A stretch of DNA of 13,042 nucleotides from JBFGCA01 sp041567315 (GTDB taxonomy: Bacteria > Acidobacteriota > Thermoanaerobaculia > Multivoradales > JAHEKO01): contig JBFGCA010000126.1 in the NCBI GenBank assembly GCA_041567315.1, positions 1 through 13,042 on the forward strand. The letters are read 5' to 3'. Under the pieces are notes generated by a model. The model worked only from the letters and a program-made list of their open reading frames with translations. It was not told where the DNA came from and did no database searches. The number at the start of each line of letters is the position of its first letter. Within the stretch, counting starts at the first letter, position 1. Of this stretch, positions 7,552-13,042 are shown piece by piece. The translations under genes were made by a program, and so were the position numbers.

Positions 7552-8734
7552 GACCGTTCTCCAGCAGCCGGAGCACCAGGCTCGCAACCCGGTCCGCGGC
7601 GTCGGTGGTGGTGGTGAGCTGCCGCCTGAGATAGGCCTGGCGGCCGCCGTCGGCGCCGGGCGCCGAAGCCAGCAGCTCCTCGACCTGGGGCGCCAGCGGC
7701 CGGTCCCAGCGCAGGCCGAGCGCCGCCCCGGAGTCGACGTAGTCGTAGAGGTAGCCGTGGCCGGGAATCTCCAGCACCGCCAGCCGCAGACCGTGGAGCA
7801 GGGCCTCGAGACCCACCGTCGAGGCCATCACCACCGCCGCCCGGGAGGCCGCGAACAGCTCTTCGAGCGGCGCGTCGCCGAGGATCTTCACACGCCCGGC
7901 CGGCAGCACGGCGAACAGCGGCCGGTATTGGCGGGGGCTCTCGCGGGCGTGGAGCTTGACCGCCAGGTGGAGCCCGGGGTCGCGGAACAGCGGCGCGATC
8001 CCGCCGGCGAAACGCTCGACCAGCGCCAGCTTCTCGGCGGTGGTGCAGAACCCCTGGTCGTCGATCGGGTTGGTGACCAGCAGCAGCGTCGGATCGTCCA
8101 GCCCCCAGCGGTCCCGCGCCCGGGCGGCCGCGCCGGCCGGATCGCGGACCTCGAAGCCGTCGAAACGGGGGCTGCCGGTGAGGTGGATCCGCGAGGGCGG
8201 GACGCCGAGCCGGGCCAGGTGTTCGGCGCTCGCCTCGCCCCAGGCGGCGATGGCGGCGGCGCCGCCCAGACCGTACTCCTCGGCCAGGGGGATGGCCGGG
8301 ATCGGGAAGCGGATCCCCTCCTGGAGCAGCAGGAAGGGCCGACCGAGCTGGCGCAGCAGCGCGGCGATGCGGTCGTAGGGGTAGGCCGCGTCGTTGGGCA
8401 CCGTCACCAGGTCGGCGCCTCCCGCCAGACGACGCAGCGAGCCGCCGAGCACCGTCCACCAGCTCACCGCGCGGGCCAGCCGCCGCAGCGCGCCGGCGCG
8501 GCCGGCGTGCCACTGCCGGCCCACCGAAGGCGAGCGGCGGAGTCTGAAGGGCACGAGCCGGCGCAGCTCGGCGCCGCTGCCGCTGAACGCTTCGCGGGGC
8601 GTGGACATGCCGCGCAGCTCGCACAGCGACAGCACCCGGCAGTCGCAACCCTGCGCCGTCAGCCGCTTGATGACCGGCAGCGCCATCGCCACGTGGTGGC
8701 GATCGTTGGAGATGACGAAGTCTACGCGGGACAC
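7535..8734 (-). CDS. GT-B-fold transferase-like protein, class uncertain
   Basis: This 399-residue soluble protein looks like a GT-B enzyme related to CDP-glycerol glycerophosphotransferase- or UDP-GlcNAc-2-epimerase-like families, not GT4. The N-domain starts VDFVISNDRHHVAMALPVIKRL. It contains VPNDAAYPYDRIAALLRQL and FLLLQEGIRFPIPAIP. The linker region GEASAEHLARLGVPPSRIHL, followed by TGSPRFDG, is typical of that superfamily. The C-domain has LLVTNPIDDQG, AVKLHARESPRQYRPLF and MASTVGLEALLHGLRLAVLE, where a nucleotide-phosphate-binding Ser/Thr-Glu region is expected. Its place between an oxidoreductase and the ligase suggests a glycosyl- or polyol-phosphate transferase acting on the same glycan, but donor and acceptor are unknown. 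GTG at 8734 was chosen because the preceding in-frame sequence overlaps the oxidoreductase gene and is low complexity; TTG at 8764 is an alternative. Confidence 0.75.
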   Translation of the reverse strand: MSRVDFVISNDRHHVAMALPVIKRLTAQGCDCRVLSLCELRGMSTPREAFSGSGAELRRLVPFRLRRSPSVGRQWHAGRAGALRRLARAVSWWTVLGGSLRRLAGGADLVTVPNDAAYPYDRIAALLRQLGRPFLLLQEGIRFPIPAIPLAEEYGLGGAAAIAAWGEASAEHLARLGVPPSRIHLTGSPRFDGFEVRDPAGAAARARDRWGLDDPTLLLVTNPIDDQGFCTTAEKLALVERFAGGIAPLFRDPGLHLAVKLHARESPRQYRPLFAVLPAGRVKILGDAPLEELFAASRAAVVMASTVGLEALLHGLRLAVLEIPGHGYLYDYVDSGAALGLRWDRPLAPQVEELLASAPGADGGRQAYLRRQLTTTTDAADRVASLVLRLLENGHGAAH

Positions 8735-8771
8735 CGCGTCGTGCCCCCGGGAGAACCGCTGCAAGCCGGCG

Positions 8772-9830
8772 TCATCGCTCCGCGAGCTGCCGCTCGATCG
8801 CCGTGCCGATCCGATGGCTGTTGCGGACCACGTAGTCGATCTCGGCGAGCGGCGTGGGTGAAGGTCCGTCGTCGTGCAGGTGGCGGGCAAAGGCGTCGAT
8901 CAGGCGGCGGTGCGGATCGAGACCGCGCAACCGGTCGCTCAAATACTTTATACGGTCGGGAACCCACTGGCCGAGCTGGACGGCGCTGTCGGCCAGCCGG
9001 CCGCCGGTCGCCCGCCGCCAGCGGCGGTCGCGGCCTCGGGTCAGGGCCACCGAGTCGGCGAGCAGGTCGACCGTCAGCACCCCGGTCTCGCCGTGGATCA
9101 CCAGCTGGCGCTTGTTGAGGCGGCAGCGCGCCGAATAGTGGACGTCGGCAAAGCAGCCGTCGCCGGAAAACATGATCAGTACCTCTTCGGCCGCGGCTCC
9201 CGGCGTCGCGCCGCCGCCGCGCCGCTGGGCCTCGACGGCGGCCAGCCGCAGCGGTCCCAGCAGGTAGTGGATCAGATAGAGGGCGTGGGGCAGCGTCTCG
9301 AACCAGCGCCCGCCGGGGAGTCCGTGCGACCAGTGACGCTCGGCTGCCAGCATGCGGTCGCCTTCGGGAGAGGTCAGGAAGTAGCGGGTCAGGCGCAGCG
9401 GCCGGCCGATCCGCCCCGCCTCCAGCCACCGTTTGGCGAGCTGCACCGCGCGCGCGTATTTGAGGTTGTGGATCACCGCCGCCTTGACCGGCGCTGCCGC
9501 CAGCCGCTGGTGGAGCGGTCCCCAGTCGTCGAGCCGGGTGACGATCGGCTTCTCGATCAGCAGGTGGCGCCCGGCGTCGAGCACCCGGCGGGCCAGCTCG
9601 GCGTGGGTGTCGGGCGGGGTGCAGACGTCGACCACCTGGCAGTCGGCGATCAGGGCGCCGAGGTCGTCGTAGACCCTGGCGACGCCGAAGGCGTGGGCTC
9701 TCGCCGCCGCCGCTTCGGGCCGCAGGTCGTAGATCCCCGCCACCCGGCAGCCGGGCGCCCGCCGCCAGGCCCTGAGGTGGGCGCCCGCGATGTGGCCGGC
9801 GCCGGCCAGCCCGACCGTCAGCTCGGTCAT
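8772..9830 (-). CDS. Gfo/Idh/MocA-family NAD(P)-dependent oxidoreductase
   Basis: At 352 residues this is a normal-length member of the Gfo/Idh/MocA family. The N-terminal Rossmann domain has TVGLAGAGHIAGAHL (GxGxxG), IYDLRPE after the second strand, VDVCTPPDTHAEL, and the hallmark LIEKPIV with K94 of the E93-K94-P95 motif. The C-terminal alpha/beta domain has GGRWFETLPHALYLIHYLLG, with the histidine that usually lies near the substrate, and VHYSARCRLNKRQLVIHGETG. Such enzymes in polysaccharide loci oxidise or reduce a ring carbon of a nucleotide sugar (for example WlbA-type C3 dehydrogenation). The substrate here is not determined, and no clear companion aminotransferase other than the PglE-like one is present. 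The gene starts 4 nt after the preceding stop, and GAGGAG directly abuts the ATG. Confidence 0.88.
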   Translation of the reverse strand: MTELTVGLAGAGHIAGAHLRAWRRAPGCRVAGIYDLRPEAAAARAHAFGVARVYDDLGALIADCQVVDVCTPPDTHAELARRVLDAGRHLLIEKPIVTRLDDWGPLHQRLAAAPVKAAVIHNLKYARAVQLAKRWLEAGRIGRPLRLTRYFLTSPEGDRMLAAERHWSHGLPGGRWFETLPHALYLIHYLLGPLRLAAVEAQRRGGGATPGAAAEEVLIMFSGDGCFADVHYSARCRLNKRQLVIHGETGVLTVDLLADSVALTRGRDRRWRRATGGRLADSAVQLGQWVPDRIKYLSDRLRGLDPHRRLIDAFARHLHDDGPSPTPLAEIDYVVRNSHRIGTAIERQLAER

Positions 9831-9834
9831 CTCC

Positions 9835-11061
9835 TCATCCCGCCTCGGTCGCCCCCTCGGGAGCCGCCCCGGTCGCCGCCTGAGCGGCCGGCTCGCCGAG
9901 CAGCGCCGCCTCGTAGCTGCCCAGCACGGTTGGCAGGCTGAAGCGCGCCGCCGAGTCGATGGCCCGGCGGCCGAGCCGGCGCGCCAGCTCGGGATCGCCG
10001 AGCAGCCGTTCGATCGCCGCCGCCAGCGCCGCCTCGTCGCCGGCCGGCACCAGCAACCCGTCGGCGCCGTCGGTGACAACCTCGGCCGGTCCACCCGGGC
10101 AGTCGGTGGCGACCACCGGGGCACCGCAGGCCATGGCCTGGATCAGAGCCCCAGGCAGCCCTTCCGAGTGCGAGGACAGGACGAAGAGCGCACAGCGCGA
10201 CATGTACCGAAAGGGGTTGGGGTCGAAACCGGGCAGCGAGACGCAGTCGTCGAGACCGCGGCGGCAAACCAGCCGCTCGAGGGCGCCGCGGGCCGGTCCT
10301 TCACCGAAGACGACCAGCCGCGCCGGTCGCCTGGCCCGCACCCGCGCGAAGGCCGCGATCAGCAGGTCGAAGCCCTTGACCGGCAGCAGACGCCCCACCC
10401 CCAGCACCACCGGCGGCCCCGGTGCCCGTCCCGGAGCACCGCCGAACCACGGGTGCTCGGGCTCGGCCGCCGCCAGACCCTCCAACTCCGGGGTCGCCAG
10501 CGGATTGTAGACGACCCGGACCCGCCGGGGATCGAGCCGCAGGCGCTCCACGAGGTCGGCTGCCACCTCGGCGGAGACCGCGGTCACGGCGTCGGCGCGG
10601 CCGTAGAGCAGCCGCTTGGCGAGCAGCAGCGCCCGGCGCTTGAGTGGCTGGCCGGGCCGCCGCAGCATGCTGCGCTCCGAGAGCACCAGCCGCGTCCGGC
10701 CGGCCGCTGCCGGGATCGCCAGCGCGGCGATCAGGTTGGTGCCGCCCGAGGTGGAGAACAGGATGTCGGGCGGCCGCCGGCGGAGCAGCCGGGCGAGGGG
10801 CCGCCAGGCGGTCCACAGCCGGCCGCCTCCCGGAAAATTGCCGCCCAGCTCGAGCCGCTCGACGTCGGCCGGCACCTCGGCGAGCCATGGTCCTTGCGCG
10901 CGCATCAGCACCAGGGTGAGCCGGAAGAGCCGCCGGTCGAGGTGGCGGAGCAGGGTGAGGGTGACCCGGTCGGCGCCCCCTTCGCCCATGGTCGGGCGCA
11001 GGACCCAGACGGTCCGGGGCGGCCGCTCAGAGGCCGGCGAGGAGCTTACTGGCTCGGGCAT
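9835..11061 (-). CDS. Glycosyltransferase family 4 (PglH/PglJ-like group) with EX7Q motif
   Basis: This is a 408-residue GT-B glycosyltransferase. The N-domain contains VWVLRPTMGEGGADRVTLTLLRHL, where the Gly-Gly-Ala loop lies near the donor site. LFSTSGGTNLIAALA and TAVSAEVAADL come before the linker. The C-domain has GVGRLLPVKGFDLLI (K229), VVFGEGPARG and SSHSEGLPGALIQAMACGAP, followed by VVATDCPGGPAEV. The second acidic residue of the GT4 EX7E motif is glutamine here (E300, Q308); I recall this Gln form from a subgroup of active GT4 enzymes, so loss of function is not implied. It probably adds a HexNAc-type residue to the growing lipid-linked oligosaccharide. The ATG at 11061 lies 35 nt inside the preceding gene; no other start precedes the first beta strand. 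The C-terminal 25 residues are Ala/Gly-rich. Confidence 0.88.
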   Translation of the reverse strand: MPEPVSSSPASERPPRTVWVLRPTMGEGGADRVTLTLLRHLDRRLFRLTLVLMRAQGPWLAEVPADVERLELGGNFPGGGRLWTAWRPLARLLRRRPPDILFSTSGGTNLIAALAIPAAAGRTRLVLSERSMLRRPGQPLKRRALLLAKRLLYGRADAVTAVSAEVAADLVERLRLDPRRVRVVYNPLATPELEGLAAAEPEHPWFGGAPGRAPGPPVVLGVGRLLPVKGFDLLIAAFARVRARRPARLVVFGEGPARGALERLVCRRGLDDCVSLPGFDPNPFRYMSRCALFVLSSHSEGLPGALIQAMACGAPVVATDCPGGPAEVVTDGADGLLVPAGDEAALAAAIERLLGDPELARRLGRRAIDSAARFSLPTVLGSYEAALLGEPAAQAATGAAPEGATEAG

Positions 11062-12196
11062 CCCAGGTGTGCTCGCGGAGCAGGTCGGTGCGGGCGGCGG
11101 CGCCCAGCCGGCGGCGCAGCTCGGGGTCGTCGAAGAGACGGGCCAGCGCCAGCCGCCAGGCCTCGGGGTCGCCGGGCGCCGCCAGCAGCGCGTTGCCGCC
11201 GTCGCGCAGCACCTCGCGCAGCACCGGCAGGTCGGAGGCGACGATCGGTCTGCCGGCCGCCATGTACTCGAACATCTTCATCGGCGACATCCAGGAGGCG
11301 GTGTCGGTGAGGCCGGTCGCCGTCAGGGTGCGCGGCTGGTAGGGCATCAGCAGGACGTCGAGACCGGCGTAGATGGCGGGCAGGCGGGCCGGCTCGACAA
11401 AGCCGTGCAGGCGGACGTTGGCCGGCAGCGCGCCACGGCGCCAGCGGGCGAGGTCGGATTCGGTGCCGCCGAAGAGGTGGAACTCGGCCGCCGGCAGGCG
11501 GCGGGCGAGCTCGACGATCAGCTCGACCCCGCGGCCGGCGTAGAGATGGCCGACGTAGCCGACGCGCATTGCCCCGTCCCCGGCCGCCGGCTCCTCGCCG
11601 GGCGGCCCGCCCCGCGGCTGCCCGCCCGGCGGTAGCTCGCCCCGCAGGCCACCGGGCGGCGGACCCGGGTCGGCGGCGTCGTGCGCCACCACCAGCGGCG
11701 GGTCGCCCGCCAGCAGCCCGTCGGCGCGCAGCCGCTGGCCCAGCGCGTCCGAGATCGCCACCAGGCGGACCAGCCGCCCCGAGGCGACCAGGCGCCGGAA
11801 GAGCGCCCGCCCAAGCCCTCCCGCCGGCGGTCCGTGGGTCTCGAACAGCACCGGCAACCCGAGCCGCGCCGCCAGCCAGCCGCCGGCCAGGTCGCGTGCG
11901 AAGACCAGGTCGATCGTCCGGTGGTGCCGGCGCAGGTGCGACCGCACCGCCGTCAGCCACACCAGGCCCCCGCCCCTCCAGGCCGGGCGCGGCAGCTTGG
12001 CGAGGCGGAAGGCCGGCTCGACGCCGTAGAAGGCGAAGTCGTCGCTCACCCCGGGCTCCTGCCGCGGGCCGCAGCGCTTGGTCACCAGGGTGACCTGGTG
12101 CCCGCGGCGGGCCAGGGCGGAGCACATCTTCATCACGTGGACGCTGCTTGCCCGCCGCGACGGGACGTAGGACAGCGAGAGGTAGAGGATCCGCAT
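11027..12196 (-). CDS. Glycosyltransferase family 4 with a Gly/Pro-rich inter-domain insert
   Basis: This 389-residue GT-B enzyme opens with MRILYLSLSYVPSRRASSVH and continues VMKMCSALARRGHQVTLVTK, a classic GT4 N-terminus. FARDLAGGWLAARLGLPVLFETHGPP and LVAISDALGQRL follow. The C-domain has VGYVGHLYAGRGVELI, HLFGGTESDL, NVRLHGFVEPARLPAIYAGLDVLLMPY and SPMKMFEYMAAGRPIVASDLPV (E310 in the donor-binding segment). Between the domains, residues 177-208 form an unusual Gly/Pro-rich, low-complexity insert. The ATG follows the wecB stop by 11 nt, with TGAGGCGG as a weak ribosome site, and the next gene overlaps its 3' end. A longer in-frame extension upstream overlaps wecB and was rejected. The donor could be the ManNAc-type sugar supplied by WecB, but this is only positional inference. 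Confidence 0.88.
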   Translation of the reverse strand: MRILYLSLSYVPSRRASSVHVMKMCSALARRGHQVTLVTKRCGPRQEPGVSDDFAFYGVEPAFRLAKLPRPAWRGGGLVWLTAVRSHLRRHHRTIDLVFARDLAGGWLAARLGLPVLFETHGPPAGGLGRALFRRLVASGRLVRLVAISDALGQRLRADGLLAGDPPLVVAHDAADPGPPPGGLRGELPPGGQPRGGPPGEEPAAGDGAMRVGYVGHLYAGRGVELIVELARRLPAAEFHLFGGTESDLARWRRGALPANVRLHGFVEPARLPAIYAGLDVLLMPYQPRTLTATGLTDTASWMSPMKMFEYMAAGRPIVASDLPVLREVLRDGGNALLAAPGDPEAWRLALARLFDDPELRRRLGAAARTDLLREHTWDARASKLLAGL

Positions 12197-12207
12197 CGGG
12201 GGCCGCC

Positions 12208-13042
12208 TCACCCGGCGAAGCGGGCGGTGAGGACTTCGACGATCCGCTCGGCGGCCCGTCCGTCCCACAGCGGCGGGGTCGAGGGGCCCTCGCGGCGGGG
12301 CTCCGCCAGCGCCTGCTCGGCCGCCGCCAGCACGGCCTCCGGGCGGCTGCCGATCAGCCGGTTGGTGCCGTGGGTCAGCGTCACCGGGCGCTCGGTGTTG
12401 TCGCGCAGGGTCAGGCAGTCGACCCCCAGCACGGTGGTTTCCTCCTGGATGCCCCCGGAGTCGGTGAGCACCAGGCGGGCGCCGTCGAGCAGCGCCAGGA
12501 ACTCGAGGTAGGCCAGCGGCCCGAGGAGCCGGAGCTCTCCCTCTCCCGCGGCGAGTCCCGCCGCCTCCAGCCGCGCCCTGGTGCGCGGATGGACCGGGAA
12601 GAGCACCGGCAGCCGCCGGGCCAGGCGGTTGAACGCCCGGCACAACTCGCCGAGCGTCGCGGCGTCGTCGACGTTGGACGGCCGGTGGAGGGTGAGGACC
12701 GCGTAGTCGCGCCCGGCGCAGCCCAGCCGGGCGGCGAGATCGGGCCGCAGGCGCCGCGCCTGGTCCAGATGGTGGCGCAGGCTGTCGACCATGGTGTTGC
12801 CGACGAAGTGGACGCGCTCGGCGGCGGCGCCCTCGCGCGCCAGGTTCTCGTTGCCGCTCTCCTCGGTGGTGAACAGCACCTCGCTCAGTGCGTCGGTGAC
12901 GACGCGGTTGATCTCCTCTGGCATCGACCGATCGAAGGAGCGCAGACCGGCCTCGACGTGGGCCACCGGGATCTGGAGCTTGGCGGCGGTGAGGGCGGCG
13001 GCGACCGTCGAGTTGACGTCGCCGAAGACCAGCACCGCCGCC
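12208..13042 (-). CDS. wecB: UDP-N-acetylglucosamine 2-epimerase (non-hydrolysing), N-terminus outside window
   Basis: The C-terminal 277 residues are visible; about 90-100 N-terminal residues are missing compared with the usual 360-380. The reaction is reversible C2 epimerisation of UDP-GlcNAc to UDP-ManNAc. Family signatures in order are LVFGDVNSTVAAALTAAKL, HVEAGLRSFDRSMPEEINRV, LFTTEESGNENLAREG, VHFVGNTMVDSL, LTLHRPSNVD, PVHPRTRARL, LLGPLAYLEFLALLDGARLV, LTDSGGIQEETTVLGV and TLRDNTERPVTLTHGTNRLI. These include the substrate-contacting Arg, His, Ser and Glu positions of known structures. No WecC-type UDP-ManNAc dehydrogenase is in the window, so UDP-ManNAc may be used directly or oxidised by a gene upstream. 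It is the first gene seen of the operon and is followed after 11 nt by a GT4 gene. Confidence 0.95.
   Translation of the reverse strand, partial: AAVLVFGDVNSTVAAALTAAKLQIPVAHVEAGLRSFDRSMPEEINRVVTDALSEVLFTTEESGNENLAREGAAAERVHFVGNTMVDSLRHHLDQARRLRPDLAARLGCAGRDYAVLTLHRPSNVDDAATLGELCRAFNRLARRLPVLFPVHPRTRARLEAAGLAAGEGELRLLGPLAYLEFLALLDGARLVLTDSGGIQEETTVLGVDCLTLRDNTERPVTLTHGTNRLIGSRPEAVLAAAEQALAEPRREGPSTPPLWDGRAAERIVEVLTARFAG

Noticed and set aside
8941..8960. AT-rich patch resembling a -10 box inside the oxidoreductase gene
   Set aside because: It encodes conserved-looking RIKYLSDRL in frame and has no convincing -35 partner at proper spacing.

Overview
The window is a very GC-rich bacterial chromosome segment in which every convincing gene lies on the minus strand, so the text below follows transcription from high to low coordinates. 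It is a surface-polysaccharide or glycoconjugate biosynthesis operon. An O-antigen ligase/polymerase-type membrane protein and a lipid-carrier phosphosugar transferase point to a Gram-negative-type (diderm) organism. The phylum cannot be fixed from the sequence. Large plus-strand open frames are only the antisense shadow of high GC.

Layout: (i) 13042-8772 holds a partial UDP-GlcNAc 2-epimerase (wecB), two family-4 glycosyltransferases and a Gfo/Idh/MocA-type oxidoreductase, all overlapping or separated by 11 nt or less. (ii) 8734-6103 holds a GT-B-fold transferase-like protein of uncertain class and a multi-pass ligase/polymerase-type protein. (iii) 6105-5940 is a palindromic MITE-like element sitting exactly on a gene junction. 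(iv) 5957-2328 holds a third GT4 glycosyltransferase and a pglC-pglD-pglE-like block (phosphosugar transferase, acetyltransferase, PLP aminotransferase). (v) 2331-1033 holds a DUF-type nucleotidyltransferase (NTP_transf_5-like). (vi) 1032-528 is a 505-base non-coding region full of repeats and hairpins. (vii) 527-1 is the membrane-anchored N-terminal part of a PglF/WbpM/CapD-like NDP-sugar 4,6-dehydratase, whose best start is a CTG codon.

How the genes work together (inference from families): the PglF-like dehydratase, PglE-like aminotransferase and PglD-like acetyltransferase would convert UDP-GlcNAc to a UDP-2,4-diacetamido-trideoxyhexose of the bacillosamine type. The PglC-like enzyme would load its phosphosugar onto undecaprenyl phosphate. 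The GT4 and GT-B transferases would extend the chain, using UDP-ManNAc (WecB) and perhaps a sugar modified by the Gfo/Idh enzyme, and the ligase/polymerase would transfer or polymerise it. No flippase is seen here.

The most notable non-gene signal is the MITE at 5940-6105. Deleting it with one TA copy restores a plausible ancestral overlap in which the ligase stop codon lies inside the first codons of the next glycosyltransferase. The insertion length (164 bp) takes that ancestral start out of frame and leaves a TTG codon supplied by the element itself. A second palindromic, possibly mobile element lies between the nucleotidyltransferase and the pglF-like gene. A 13-bp tandem triplet straddles the pglC/pglD stop-start junction.
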